Shown: positions 10,831 to 19,383 of the stretch, piece after piece
How the letters are laid out: every line of letters starts with the position of its first letter
Numbering within the stretch: position 1 is the stretch's first letter
NCBI RefSeq assembly: GCF_007954425.1
Contig: NZ_CP042345.1
Span: forward strand, 1,426,001 to 1,490,000
Direction: 5' to 3'
Source of the DNA: Novosphingobium ginsenosidimutans
GTDB taxonomy: Bacteria > Pseudomonadota > Alphaproteobacteria > Sphingomonadales > Sphingomonadaceae
DNA length: 64,000 bases
Made by a program: the position numbers and the translations under genes
The notes under the pieces: generated by a model
Database searches by the model: none
The model's input: only the letters and a program-made list of their open reading frames with translations
Told to the model about the DNA's origin: nothing

Positions 10831-11280
10831 ATGACCCCGCAGGAGCTCGCAGCCAAGACTGGCGAAGTGATCGGCGTTTCGGACTGGTTCGAAGTGACCC
10901 AGGAACGCATCAACATGTTCGCCGATGCGACTGGTGACCACCAGTTCATCCACATCGACGAGGAGAAGGCCAAGCACACCCCGTTCGGCGGGACGATCGC
11001 CCACGGCTTCCTCACCCTGTCGCTGCTGCCGGTGCTCGGCGCGATGACCTCGGGCGCCCGCGTCGACGGGATCAAGATGGGCGTCAACTACGGCGGCAAC
11101 AAGACGCGCTTCATCAGCCCGGTCCGCGCCGGCAAGCGCGTGCGCGCCCACACCAAGCTGCTCGAACTGGTCGAGAAGCGCCCCGGCCAGTGGCAGCAGA
11201 CCAACGAGATCACCATCGAGATCGAAGGCGAGGACAAGCCCGCCCTGATCTGCGAATGGATCACGCTGTTTTTTGTCTGA
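10831..11280 (+). CDS. MaoC-family (R)-specific enoyl-CoA hydratase/dehydratase
   Basis: Single hot-dog fold hydratase of 149 aa, preceded by an aaggaga ribosome binding site. The hydratase-2 motif is complete: FADATGDHQFIH gives Asp36 and His41 as the expected catalytic pair, followed by the FGGTIAHGFLTLSLLP overhanging segment. Members hydrate trans-2-enoyl-CoA to (R)-3-hydroxyacyl-CoA, feeding either beta-oxidation or PHA synthesis. The thiolase gene downstream and the PHA depolymerase 2.6 kb away make a role in acyl-CoA or PHA metabolism plausible. A 33-bp-stem palindrome separates it from the thiolase, so co-transcription is uncertain. Confidence 0.92.
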   Translation: MTPQELAAKTGEVIGVSDWFEVTQERINMFADATGDHQFIHIDEEKAKHTPFGGTIAHGFLTLSLLPVLGAMTSGARVDGIKMGVNYGGNKTRFISPVRAGKRVRAHTKLLELVEKRPGQWQQTNEITIEIEGEDKPALICEWITLFFV

Positions 11281-11289
11281 TTTAGGGTT

Positions 11290-11373
11290 CGGCACCAGCC
11301 CACTCCCCCACCCGGCCTCCCAGAACCTAGGGTTACCCTATGGGAGGCCGGGTGGGGGAGTGGGCTGGTGCCG
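11290..11373. repeat. Near-perfect 33-bp inverted repeat with an 18-nt loop
   Basis: Left arm 11290-11322 and right arm 11341-11373 are exact reverse complements across 33 bp. The loop (11323-11340) itself contains a second small inverted repeat, tagggt-t-accCta. Arms are C-rich on one side and G-rich on the other (cactccccca / tgggggagtg). There is no T-run after either arm, so it is not a typical intrinsic terminator. It sits 10 bp after the maoC-like stop and 8 bp before the Shine-Dalgarno of the thiolase. It may be a copy of an interspersed palindromic repeat or a cruciform or RNase III site. Confidence 0.95.
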
Positions 11374-11394
11374 CCCTCCGCAAGGAGAATAGAA

Positions 11395-12579
11395 ATGTCA
11401 CGTGACGCAGTCATCGTTTCCACTGCCCGCACCCCGCTGACCAAGGCGGCTCGCGGCGCGTTCAACAACACCACCGGCGCCACGCTTGGCGCCTGGTCGA
11501 TCAAGGCTGCGGTCGAGCGCGCCGGCCTTGACGGCGGAGAGATCGACGATGTGCTGATGGGCACGGCCGTCCAGCAGGGCTCGACCGGCGGCAACGTCGC
11601 CCGTCTCGCCGCACTGCGCGCCGGCCTGCCGGTTTCGGTCCCGGCCATGACGATCGACCGCCAGTGCTCGTCGGGTCTGATGACCATCGCCACGGCGGCC
11701 AAGCAGATCCTGGTCGACAACATGGATATCTGCGTCGCTGGCGGCGTGGAAAGCATCTCCAAGGTGGTTGGCAGCGGCAAGATGTTCGTCGAGCCGGACC
11801 GTGAGCTGCTGGAAATGCACCCGCACATCTACATGCCGATGATCGGCACGGCCGAAGTGGTGGCCAAGCGCTACAACATCAGCCGCGAATACCAGGACGA
11901 GTACTCGCTCCAGTCACAGCAGCGCACCGCCGCGGCCCAGGCCGCCGGCAAGTTTGACGATGAGATCGTCGCCTGCACTGCCACCATGGCCGTGGTCAAC
12001 AAGGAGACCAAGGAAGTCTCCTACCAGGAAGTCACCGCCAACAAGGACGATTGCAACCGTCCCGACACCACGCTGGAAGGGCTTGCCAGCCTGAAGCCGG
12101 TGATGGGCGATGGCGGCGTGATCACTGCCGGCAATGCCAGCCAGCTGTCGGACGGTTCCTCGGCCTGCGTCGTGATGGAAGCCAAGGTTGCCGAAAAGCG
12201 CGGCCTGACCCCGCTTGGCCGCTATGTCGGCATGGCGGTAGCCGGGACCGAACCCGACGAAATGGGCATCGGCCCGGTCTTTGCGATCCCCAAGCTGCTT
12301 GAGCGCTTCAACCTGAAGATGGACGATATCGGCCTGTGGGAACTGAACGAGGCCTTCGCCGTCCAGGTGCTCTACTGCCGCGACAAGCTGGGCATTCCTG
12401 ACGAGCTGCTCAACGTCAACGGCGGCTCGATCTCGATCGGCCACCCCTTCGGCATGACCGGCGCGCGCTGCACCGGCCATGCGCTGATCGAAGGCAAGCG
12501 CCGCGGTGCCAAGTATGCCGTGGTGACCATGTGCATCGGCGGCGGCCAGGGCGCTGCCGGCCTGTTCGAGGTCTTCTGA
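11395..12579 (+). CDS. Acetyl-CoA acyltransferase (thiolase family)
   Basis: Thiolase of 394 aa. The ATG at 11395 follows a good aaggaga site. All three catalytic elements are present: nucleophile Cys91 in DRQCSSG, His350 in [10 protein letters not shown] and Cys380 in MCIGGGQG. Biosynthetic and degradative thiolases both fit. Possible roles are the last step of fatty-acid beta-oxidation or acetoacetyl-CoA formation for PHA synthesis. The next gene starts within its stop codon (TGATG), so it is co-translated with the CMD-like protein. MaoC hydratase lies upstream beyond the large palindrome. The substrate chain length is not predictable from what is visible. Confidence 0.93.
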   Translation: MSRDAVIVSTARTPLTKAARGAFNNTTGATLGAWSIKAAVERAGLDGGEIDDVLMGTAVQQGSTGGNVARLAALRAGLPVSVPAMTIDRQCSSGLMTIATAAKQILVDNMDICVAGGVESISKVVGSGKMFVEPDRELLEMHPHIYMPMIGTAEVVAKRYNISREYQDEYSLQSQQRTAAAQAAGKFDDEIVACTATMAVVNKETKEVSYQEVTANKDDCNRPDTTLEGLASLKPVMGDGGVITAGNASQLSDGSSACVVMEAKVAEKRGLTPLGRYVGMAVAGTEPDEMGIGPVFAIPKLLERFNLKMDDIGLWELNEAFAVQVLYCRDKLGIPDELLNVNGGSISIGHPFGMTGARCTGHALIEGKRRGAKYAVVTMCIGGGQGAAGLFEVF

Positions 12580-13175
12580 TGCGGCTGTCAGCGCCTCGCG
12601 TAGAGCCGGTCGATCTCAACCAGATCGATGACGAGCAACGCGAGGCGCTGGCGGTTTTTACCGGCGTCGCGCGCGATGTGACCAAGTCCGAAGGGACGGT
12701 CCTCAACATCTTCCGCACGCTGGTCCACGCCCCCAAGGCGATGACGGCGTTCCTCGCCTGGGGCGGCTATATCCTTTCGCGCCGCAACAGCCTGGCCGAG
12801 CGCGAGCGTGAGCTGGTGATCCTGCGCACCGGCTTCAATTGCGGCTCGGGCTACGAATTTACCCAGCACACCCGGATTGGCCTCGATGCTGGTCTTTCTG
12901 CAGCCGAGATCGAGGCGATCAAGGCTGGACCCGACGATCCGTCGTGGAGCGAGGCCGACCGCGCCCTGCTGCGCGCGACTGACGATCTGACCGGCGATTT
13001 CCACGTCTCCGATGAAAGCTGGGCGGCGCTTTCGTTCCTCAGCCAGAAGCAGAAGATGGACCTGGTGATGACCGTCGGCCAGTACACCCAGGTTTCGATG
13101 ATGCTGAACAGCTTCGGCGTGCAGCTCGATCCGGGCCAGGAACTGGACCCCGCGCTGGACCACCGCGCCCGCTAA
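12579..13175 (+). CDS. Carboxymuconolactone decarboxylase/AhpD-like protein
   Basis: All-helical protein of 198 aa of the CMD/AhpD superfamily, starting at ATG 12579 overlapping the thiolase stop. The characteristic segment is GFNCGSGYEFTQHTRIG: Cys88, Glu93 and His97 are kept, but the second Cys of the AhpD CxxC pair is Gly91. Without it, a disulfide-based peroxidase cycle is unlikely; the motif is closer to CMD-type enzymes with an E-x3-H site. The partner role with a thiolase is not established. It might act on a small lactone or keto-acid, or in stress defence. The superfamily is clear; the reaction is not. Confidence 0.85.
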   Translation: MRLSAPRVEPVDLNQIDDEQREALAVFTGVARDVTKSEGTVLNIFRTLVHAPKAMTAFLAWGGYILSRRNSLAERERELVILRTGFNCGSGYEFTQHTRIGLDAGLSAAEIEAIKAGPDDPSWSEADRALLRATDDLTGDFHVSDESWAALSFLSQKQKMDLVMTVGQYTQVSMMLNSFGVQLDPGQELDPALDHRAR

Positions 13176-13249
13176 GCTTGCCAAACGCGCATTCCCCGCG
13201 CATCCTCGCCGCATAAGAACGGGGCGCGAATTGGGGAAGGGATGCAGCC

Positions 13250-13864
13250 ATGGGCGAGCATCTGGGTATCGTTGAAATTCTGGGGATCGCTGGTTCGGTC
13301 AGCCTGCTGTCGGGCTGGCGGCTTTATCTTTGCGTGCTGGCCACCGGCCTGGCGATGCAGTTCGGTGTCCTGCCGCTACCGGCGCACCTGCATTCGCTGC
13401 AGATCCTGGCCAACCCCTGGGTGATGGGCGCAGCCGGGGCGGCGGCGCTGCTGGAGTTCTTTGCAGACAAGGTCGCCTGGCTCGACACGGTCTGGGATAC
13501 GATCCACACGCTGATCCGGCCGCTGGGCGGGGCGCTGCTGGCGCTCGCCGTGATCGATCCGGCCGATCCGGCGACCCAGGCAATCGCCTTCCTGCTCGGC
13601 GGCGGGGCAACGCTGCTCGCTCATGGCGGCAAGGCCAGCGCGCGCGCCGTCGTCAACACCAGCCCGGAGCCGTTCAGCAACGTGGCGGTTTCCACCACCG
13701 AAGATCTGGTGACCGGCGGACTGCTCTACCTGGCCTATGCCAATCCGGCGCTGGCTGGGCTGGTCGCGCTGGGCCTGCTGATCCTGACGGTCTGGCTGTT
13801 GCTGCTGGCGCGGCGGTTGCTGAGGCGAATCTTCGCCCCGGCACCGGTGCCGCCGCCGGCCTAG
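13250..13864 (+). CDS. DUF4126 family membrane protein
   Basis: Membrane protein of 204 aa, with a Shine-Dalgarno gggaaggg before the ATG at 13250. The sequence has about five hydrophobic segments, with the family-like elements GSVSLLSGWRLYLCVLATGL near the start and a small-residue run (FLLGGGATLLAHGGKASARA) in the middle, and ends in a basic and Pro-rich tail. I assign it to DUF4126, a family of unknown function. Its stop TAG shares the tetranucleotide CTAG (13861-13864) with the stop of the convergent PHA depolymerase gene, leaving no room for a terminator between them. Confidence 0.8.
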   Translation: MGEHLGIVEILGIAGSVSLLSGWRLYLCVLATGLAMQFGVLPLPAHLHSLQILANPWVMGAAGAAALLEFFADKVAWLDTVWDTIHTLIRPLGGALLALAVIDPADPATQAIAFLLGGGATLLAHGGKASARAVVNTSPEPFSNVAVSTTEDLVTGGLLYLAYANPALAGLVALGLLILTVWLLLLARRLLRRIFAPAPVPPPA

Positions 13865-15105
13865 GCAGCGACTTTCAGCCGCGCCTTGTCGTGGCGCTTG
13901 ATCCAGTCTTCCAGCACCGGGGCGATCTGTTCACGCCACTTGCTGCCGTTGAAGATGCCGTAATGGCCGACTTCCGGTGCCAGCAGGTACTTCTTGCGGC
14001 TTTCGGCGAGGTTGGTGGCCAGCTTGAGCGCCGCCTTGGTCTGGCCGATGCCGGAGATGTCGTCGCGTTCCCCCTCAACGGCCAGCAGCGCCGTGTCGCG
14101 GATCGCGCCCAGTTCGATCCGGGTGCCGCGGTGCATGAATTCGCCCTTGGCGAGCGACTGGCGCTGGAACACTTCCTGGACCGTTTGCAGGTAATAGTCC
14201 GCGTCCATGTCGCAGACCGATCGGTACTCGTCGTAAAACGCCTTGGTCGCCTCGGCGTCTTCGTCGGCGCCGGCGACCAGGTGCTTGAACATGTGGTAGT
14301 GGCTCAGCATGTGGTTGCCCAGGTTCATGGACATGAACCCGGCCAGCTGCAGGAAGCCAGGATAGACCCGGCGCCCGGCGCCCGGGTATTGCAGCGGCAC
14401 CGTGGCGATCACGGTGTGGCGGAACCATTCGATCGGGCGCTGCATGGCCAGGTCGTTGACTGAAGTCGGCGCTTCGCGCGTGTCAACCGGGCCGCCCATC
14501 ATCGTCAGGCTGAGCGGTCGGGCGGGGTGCTTCTGCGCGTTCATCAGCGCTGTTGCGGCCAGCGCCGGGACCGAAGGCTGGCAGACCGCGAGCATGTGTG
14601 CGCCTGGGCCGATGTGTTCAAGATAGCTGACGACATAGTCGATGTAGTCATCAAGGTCGAAGCGCCCGGCTTCGAGCGGGACCATCTTCGCATCGGCCCA
14701 GTCGGTAATGTAGACCTCGCACCGCTCGATCATCCGCGCGACCGTGCCGCGCAGCAGGGTGGCGAAGTGGCCGCTCATCGGCGCAACGATCAGCAGGCGG
14801 GGAGCATCCTCGGGCAGGCCGGGATGGGAGAAGCGCAGCAGGTTGCCGAACGGGCGGTGCATCACGATCGCCTCGGTCACCGGATGGGTCGCCCCGTCGA
14901 CAGTCACCGTCTCGATATCGAAGGCCGGCTTGCCATAGGGGGCGGAGGCGTGGGCGAAGACTTCGAGCGCCGAGGCCACGACCGGCCCCATGCCGGTATA
15001 GCCGAACGGCAACGCCGGGTTCGACAGCAGTTCCGCCCCGACCGAGGCCCAGGTGCTGGCGGCATTGAGCCACGAGCGCTGCATTTCGTATGCGGTGTAG
15101 AGCAA
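13861..15105 (-). CDS. phaZ: Intracellular polyhydroxyalkanoate depolymerase
   Basis: Enzyme that mobilises native PHA granules in the cytoplasm (TIGR01849 type), 414 aa. I start it at TTG 15105 because this gives MLYTAYEMQRSW, the family N-terminus, with a ggaagggg site 7 nt upstream; a longer frame to 15306 has no family likeness before this point. The alpha/beta-hydrolase nucleophile is Cys175 in the box AVCQPSVP, as in the Cys-type intracellular PhaZ enzymes; the C-terminal His is in PEVGHYGIFNG. The upstream 180 bp is shared with the divergent ABC exporter gene. MaoC and thiolase genes nearby fit carbon-storage metabolism. Confidence 0.9.
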   Translation of the reverse strand: MLYTAYEMQRSWLNAASTWASVGAELLSNPALPFGYTGMGPVVASALEVFAHASAPYGKPAFDIETVTVDGATHPVTEAIVMHRPFGNLLRFSHPGLPEDAPRLLIVAPMSGHFATLLRGTVARMIERCEVYITDWADAKMVPLEAGRFDLDDYIDYVVSYLEHIGPGAHMLAVCQPSVPALAATALMNAQKHPARPLSLTMMGGPVDTREAPTSVNDLAMQRPIEWFRHTVIATVPLQYPGAGRRVYPGFLQLAGFMSMNLGNHMLSHYHMFKHLVAGADEDAEATKAFYDEYRSVCDMDADYYLQTVQEVFQRQSLAKGEFMHRGTRIELGAIRDTALLAVEGERDDISGIGQTKAALKLATNLAESRKKYLLAPEVGHYGIFNGSKWREQIAPVLEDWIKRHDKARLKVAA

Positions 15106-15285
15106 GAAAAGTCCCCTTCCGGCCCGGTTGTCCGGACCAAACGTGTCGCCACCGTGCCGCCATTCGCATTTTTGTGCAATGCAATATTTTCCGGCCGCTT
15201 TCTTCGCAGGCGCACAATTGACCCGCAGGATCGGTGCTGATTTGCCACTTACTTGGCCTTCGCCCTGTGCTAGGGCGCGTGAACA

Positions 15286-17097
15286 ATGGCCTCCCAATCC
15301 GATCAATCCGCCACGCCCCCTGAACCCAAGCCGGCTCGTTCACTCGGGCCGCTGCGGATGATCTGGCAGGCGGCACTGGCCTATCCGGGCAAGCTGGCGC
15401 TTGCCGCGCTGGCGCTGATGATTACGGCGGGCGCAACCCTGGCCATTCCATCCGGCTTCAAGCTGATCATCGACAAGGGCTTCGCCTCCGGCGGCAACCC
15501 CGACGATATCGGCCGCTGGTTCGAATACCTGTTGATGATCGTGGTGGTGCTGGCGATCGGCACCGCGCTGCGGTTCTATTTTGTTTCGTGGCTGGGCGAA
15601 CGGGTCGTCGCCGATATCCGGCTGAAGGTACAAGCCAACCTGCTGCGGATGTCGCCGGGCTTCTTCGAAGAGAACAGCCCGAACGAGATTTCCAGCCGCA
15701 TGACCTCGGACACCGCGCTGATCGAGCAAGTGGTTGGAACCACCGTCTCGGTCGCTTTGCGCAACCTCATCATGGGGGTGGGCGGGGTCGCCTATCTCTT
15801 CACCCTGGCCCCCAAGCTGACCCTGGCGCTGGTCATCGCCATCCCGCTGATCGTGCTGCCGATCGTCTGGTTCGGGCGGCGGCTGCGCAATGTCTCGCGC
15901 TCCAGCCAGGACCGGGTGGCCGATGTCGGGGCGATGGTGGCCGAAGTGCTCGGCGCGATGAAGATCGTCCAGGCCTTTAACCAGGAAAGCCGCGAGGAGG
16001 CCCGGTTCGCCGGAGCGGTCGAATCGACCTTCACCACGGCCAAGCGCCGGATCCTGCTGCGTGCGGCGATGACCGCGATCATCATCACGCTGGTGTTCGG
16101 CGCGATCACCATGCTGATGTGGCAGGGCGCGATCGGCGTGGCCGAAGGCACGATCAGCGGCGGCACGATTGCCGCCTTCGTGCTGACCGGCGGCCTGGTC
16201 GCGGGTGCCTTTGGCGCCTTGACCGAGGTATATGGCGATCTGCTGCGCGGGGCCGGTGCTGCCAGCCGCCTCAATGAGCTGCTCAACGAGAAGCCGACCA
16301 TCGCCATGCCGGCTCGCCCGCTGGAGCTGCCCTCGCCGGTGCGCGGCAAGCTGGCGTTCGAGAATGTCACCTTCCGCTATCCGACCCGGCCCGAAGTCTC
16401 GGCGCTGGCCGATTTCTCGCTGACGGTCGAACCGGGTGAGACGGTCGCGATTGTCGGCCCCTCGGGCGCGGGCAAGTCAACCCTGTTCCAGCTGGCGGAG
16501 CGGTTCTATGATCCGCAGGTTGGTGCAGTGAAGCTCGACGGCGTGCCATTGACCGCAGTCGATCCGGCCGCAATTCGCCGCAACATGGCGCTGGTCCCGC
16601 AGGAGGGCATCCTGTTTGCGGCCACGGCGCGCGACAACCTGCGCTATGGTAACTGGGGGGCGAGCGACGCGGAAATCTGGCAGGCGGCCGAGAATGCCAA
16701 TGCCGCCGATTTCCTGCGCGAGCTGCCGGAAGGGCTCGACACCTACCTGGGCGAGCGCGGCGCACGCCTTTCGGGCGGCCAGCGCCAGCGCATGGCAATC
16801 GCCCGCGCGCTGCTGCGCGATGCCCCGATCCTGCTGCTCGATGAGGCCACCTCGGCGCTCGATGCCGAAAGCGAGCGGCTGGTCCAGCAGGCGCTGGAAC
16901 GCCTGATGGCCACCCGCACCACGCTGGTGATCGCCCACCGCCTAGCCACCGTGCGCGGGGCCGACCGGATCGTGGTGATGGATGGCGGCCGGATCGTGGA
17001 GACCGGCAAGCACGATGCGCTGAGCCGCGCCGGCGGGCTCTATGCACGCCTTGCCGCGCTGCAATTCGACGAAGTGCCTAGCGAACCCGTCAAATAG
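15286..17097 (+). CDS. MsbA-like ABC exporter (fused membrane and ATPase domains)
   Basis: Type IV ABC half-transporter of 603 aa that would act as a dimer in the inner membrane. Residues 1-310 hold six membrane helices. The ATPase domain has Walker A GPSGAGKS (391-398), signature LSGGQRQR (about 495-502), Walker B ILLLDEATS (about 516-524) and the switch His in VIAHRLATV. The family resembles MsbA and the related ABC subfamily I know from alphaproteobacteria; lipid or lipid-linked substrates are typical but not proven. It is divergent from phaZ. A short hairpin (17104-17120) without a T-run follows the stop. Confidence 0.92.
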   Translation: MASQSDQSATPPEPKPARSLGPLRMIWQAALAYPGKLALAALALMITAGATLAIPSGFKLIIDKGFASGGNPDDIGRWFEYLLMIVVVLAIGTALRFYFVSWLGERVVADIRLKVQANLLRMSPGFFEENSPNEISSRMTSDTALIEQVVGTTVSVALRNLIMGVGGVAYLFTLAPKLTLALVIAIPLIVLPIVWFGRRLRNVSRSSQDRVADVGAMVAEVLGAMKIVQAFNQESREEARFAGAVESTFTTAKRRILLRAAMTAIIITLVFGAITMLMWQGAIGVAEGTISGGTIAAFVLTGGLVAGAFGALTEVYGDLLRGAGAASRLNELLNEKPTIAMPARPLELPSPVRGKLAFENVTFRYPTRPEVSALADFSLTVEPGETVAIVGPSGAGKSTLFQLAERFYDPQVGAVKLDGVPLTAVDPAAIRRNMALVPQEGILFAATARDNLRYGNWGASDAEIWQAAENANAADFLRELPEGLDTYLGERGARLSGGQRQRMAIARALLRDAPILLLDEATSALDAESERLVQQALERLMATRTTLVIAHRLATVRGADRIVVMDGGRIVETGKHDALSRAGGLYARLAALQFDEVPSEPVK

Positions 17098-17103
17098 CAC
17101 CAA

Positions 17104-17120
17104 GCCCGCATTTCGCGGGC
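17104..17120 (+). terminator. Weak hairpin after the ABC exporter gene
   Basis: Six-bp GC stem (gcccgc / gcgggc) with a 5-nt loop, directly downstream of the exporter stop. There is no U-run, so termination, if any, would be weak or Rho-assisted. Confidence 0.35.
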
Positions 17121-17170
17121 CCCGTTAGCGGCGTAACAGGCACCCCAGGATTGGATACTGGGGATCGCAC

Positions 17171-19321
17171 ATGAACCTTCGCGCTACCGTTATGCTCGCC
17201 GCCAGCTCGCTGGCCATTAGCCTGGCCGCGCCGGCCCAGGCGCAGGAGGCCAAGCCGGCCGCTCCTGCTGCTGCGCCGACTTCGGTCGAACAGCAGGAAT
17301 CGATGAAGGACTGGGGCTTTGGTGTCCAGACCAAGTATGTCGACAAGTCGGTCAAGCCCGGCGACGATTTCAACCAGCACGTCAACGGGCTGTGGCTCAA
17401 CCAGGCCGAGATTCCGGCTGACCGTTCCTCGACCGGCGGCTTCGTGCAGCTGCGCGACCTGTCGGAAGAGCGGATGAAGTCGATCCTTGAGGAAGCCGCT
17501 GCCGGGACCAACCCCGAAGGCAGCCCGCGCGCCCGCATCGCTGCGGTGTGGCGGGCCTTCATGGATACCGATGCGATCGAGCGCGCTGGCCTCGTCCCGC
17601 TCTATCCCACGCTGGAAAAGATCTACGCCGCCCGCAGCCTTGAAGACCTGGTCGGCCTGTTCGCCACGCCGGGCATGGCCTCACCGATCGGTATGGGCGT
17701 GCGCCCCGATGCCAAGAGCAGCTCGGTCAACGCGCTTTACGCCGGGCAGGCGCAGCTTGGCCTGCCGGACCGCGACTATTACCTGGTCGACAGCCCCAAG
17801 AACCGCGAGATCGTGGCCAAGTACAAGGCTTACCTGACGCTCATCCTGGGTGAGGTTGGCTATCCCGATCCGGCCAAGGCCGCCGAAGCCGTGTTCCAGC
17901 TCGAAACCAAGATGGCCCGTGCCAACTGGGATCGTGCTCTGGGCCGCAACCGTGACCTGACTTACAACAAGATGCCAATTGCTGATTTCCTGGCTTTCGC
18001 GCCCGAAGTGCCGCTGCGCGCCGCGCTGGACAAGCAGGGTCTTGGCAACGTGACCGAGATCATCGTCGCCCAGGTCCCGCCGACCAAGGAAGAGATCGCC
18101 GCTGCCAAGTTGACGCCCGACCAGGCTGCCAAGCTTTCGGGCGGGGTTCCGGCGCTGGCCAAGCTGATTGCCAGCGAACCGATCGCCAACTGGCAGGCCT
18201 GGCTGGTCGCGCGCTATGTCACCAGCAAGGCTGCGGTCCTCCCCAAGCGGATCGATGATGCCCAGTTCGCCTTCTATGGCACGACCCTGTCGGGCCAGCC
18301 GCAGCAGCGCGCGCGGTGGAAGCGGGCGATCTCGGCAGTTGAAGGTTCGGTCGGCGAGCTGGCCGGTGAAGTCTATGCCGAGCGTTATTTCCCTGCAGCC
18401 AACAAGGCGGCGATGGAAAAGCTGGTCAGCAACCTGCGCGTGGCCATGGCCGCCAACCTTAAGGAGCTGAAGTGGATGGGCCCGGCCACCCGGACCCAGG
18501 CCCAGGCCAAGCTGGACGCTTTCCGCCCGAAGATCGGCTATCCCAATAAGTACAAGACCTACGACGGCCTCGTGCTGCGCGCCGACAACGCTTTTGCCAA
18601 TGCCCAGGCGGTCGATGCCTGGCAGCAGGCGGACAACCTCTCGCGCCTTGGCAAGCCGGTCGACAAGGACGAGTGGTTCATGTTCCCGCAGACGGTCAAC
18701 GCCTACTACAACCCCTCGGGCAACGAGATCGTCTTCCCGGCCGCAATCCTGCAGCCGCCGTTCTTCGCGCTGACCAACGACGACGCGGTCAACTATGGCG
18801 CGATCGGCGGGGTGATTGGCCACGAAATGGGCCACGGCTTCGACGATCAGGGTTCCAAGTCCGATGGCGACGGCAACCTGCGTGATTGGTGGACCCCGGA
18901 AGACAAGGCCAATTTCGAAAAACTGACCGGCGCGCTGGTGGACCAGTACAATGCGCTTTGCCCGCTCGACGAAGGCAAGACCTGCATCAACGGCCGCCTG
19001 ACCCTGGGTGAGAACATCGGCGATCTTGGCGGTCTCAGCCTGGCCTACCGCGCCTACAAGCTCTCGCTCGGCGGCAAGGAAGCGCCGGTGATCGACGGCT
19101 ACACCGGCGATCAGCGGTTCTTCATGGCCTGGGCCCAGGCCTTCCGCGTGAAGATGCGCGAAGCCGCGCTGCGCCAGCAGCTCCAGACCGATCCGCACTC
19201 GCCGGGCCAGTACCGGGTCAACGGGATCGTCCGCAACTTCGACGAATGGTACAAGGCGTTTGGCGTCCAGCCGGACGACAAGCTCTACATTGCCCCGGAA
19301 AAGCGCCTGCGGATCTGGTAA
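17171..19321 (+). CDS. M13 family zinc metallopeptidase (secreted)
   Basis: Neprilysin/PepO-type peptidase of 716 aa. A signal peptide (MNLRATVMLAASSLAISLAA, cleavage near AQA) places it in the periplasm or outside. The C-terminal peptidase domain has the zinc motif HEMGH in VIGHEMGHGFDDQG (about residue 551) and the third-ligand motif GENIGDLGG. The N-terminal half is the helical gate region typical of M13. Length matches the family. M13 peptidases cleave short oligopeptides. The start at 17171 follows ctggggatcgcac. Nearby genes give no substrate clue. Confidence 0.95.
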   Translation: MNLRATVMLAASSLAISLAAPAQAQEAKPAAPAAAPTSVEQQESMKDWGFGVQTKYVDKSVKPGDDFNQHVNGLWLNQAEIPADRSSTGGFVQLRDLSEERMKSILEEAAAGTNPEGSPRARIAAVWRAFMDTDAIERAGLVPLYPTLEKIYAARSLEDLVGLFATPGMASPIGMGVRPDAKSSSVNALYAGQAQLGLPDRDYYLVDSPKNREIVAKYKAYLTLILGEVGYPDPAKAAEAVFQLETKMARANWDRALGRNRDLTYNKMPIADFLAFAPEVPLRAALDKQGLGNVTEIIVAQVPPTKEEIAAAKLTPDQAAKLSGGVPALAKLIASEPIANWQAWLVARYVTSKAAVLPKRIDDAQFAFYGTTLSGQPQQRARWKRAISAVEGSVGELAGEVYAERYFPAANKAAMEKLVSNLRVAMAANLKELKWMGPATRTQAQAKLDAFRPKIGYPNKYKTYDGLVLRADNAFANAQAVDAWQQADNLSRLGKPVDKDEWFMFPQTVNAYYNPSGNEIVFPAAILQPPFFALTNDDAVNYGAIGGVIGHEMGHGFDDQGSKSDGDGNLRDWWTPEDKANFEKLTGALVDQYNALCPLDEGKTCINGRLTLGENIGDLGGLSLAYRAYKLSLGGKEAPVIDGYTGDQRFFMAWAQAFRVKMREAALRQQLQTDPHSPGQYRVNGIVRNFDEWYKAFGVQPDDKLYIAPEKRLRIW

Positions 19322-19334
19322 TTCGCCGACAAGT

Positions 19335-19366
19335 GGCGGGCGCAGCTTGACTTGGCCGCGCCCGCC
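19335..19366 (+). terminator. Hairpin between the M13 peptidase gene and uppP
   Basis: Nine-bp GC stem (ggcgggcgc / gcgcccgcc) with a 14-nt loop in the 62-bp gap. No T-run follows, so a Rho-independent call is only partly supported. Confidence 0.4.
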
Positions 19367-19383
19367 GCGTTGATCGCGTTTTC

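Noticed and set aside
13250..14463. Open frames in alternative registers across the DUF4126 and phaZ region (for example a 377-codon frame from 13330)
   Set aside because: They overlap two well-supported genes and give Arg/Gly/Ala-rich products without a family.
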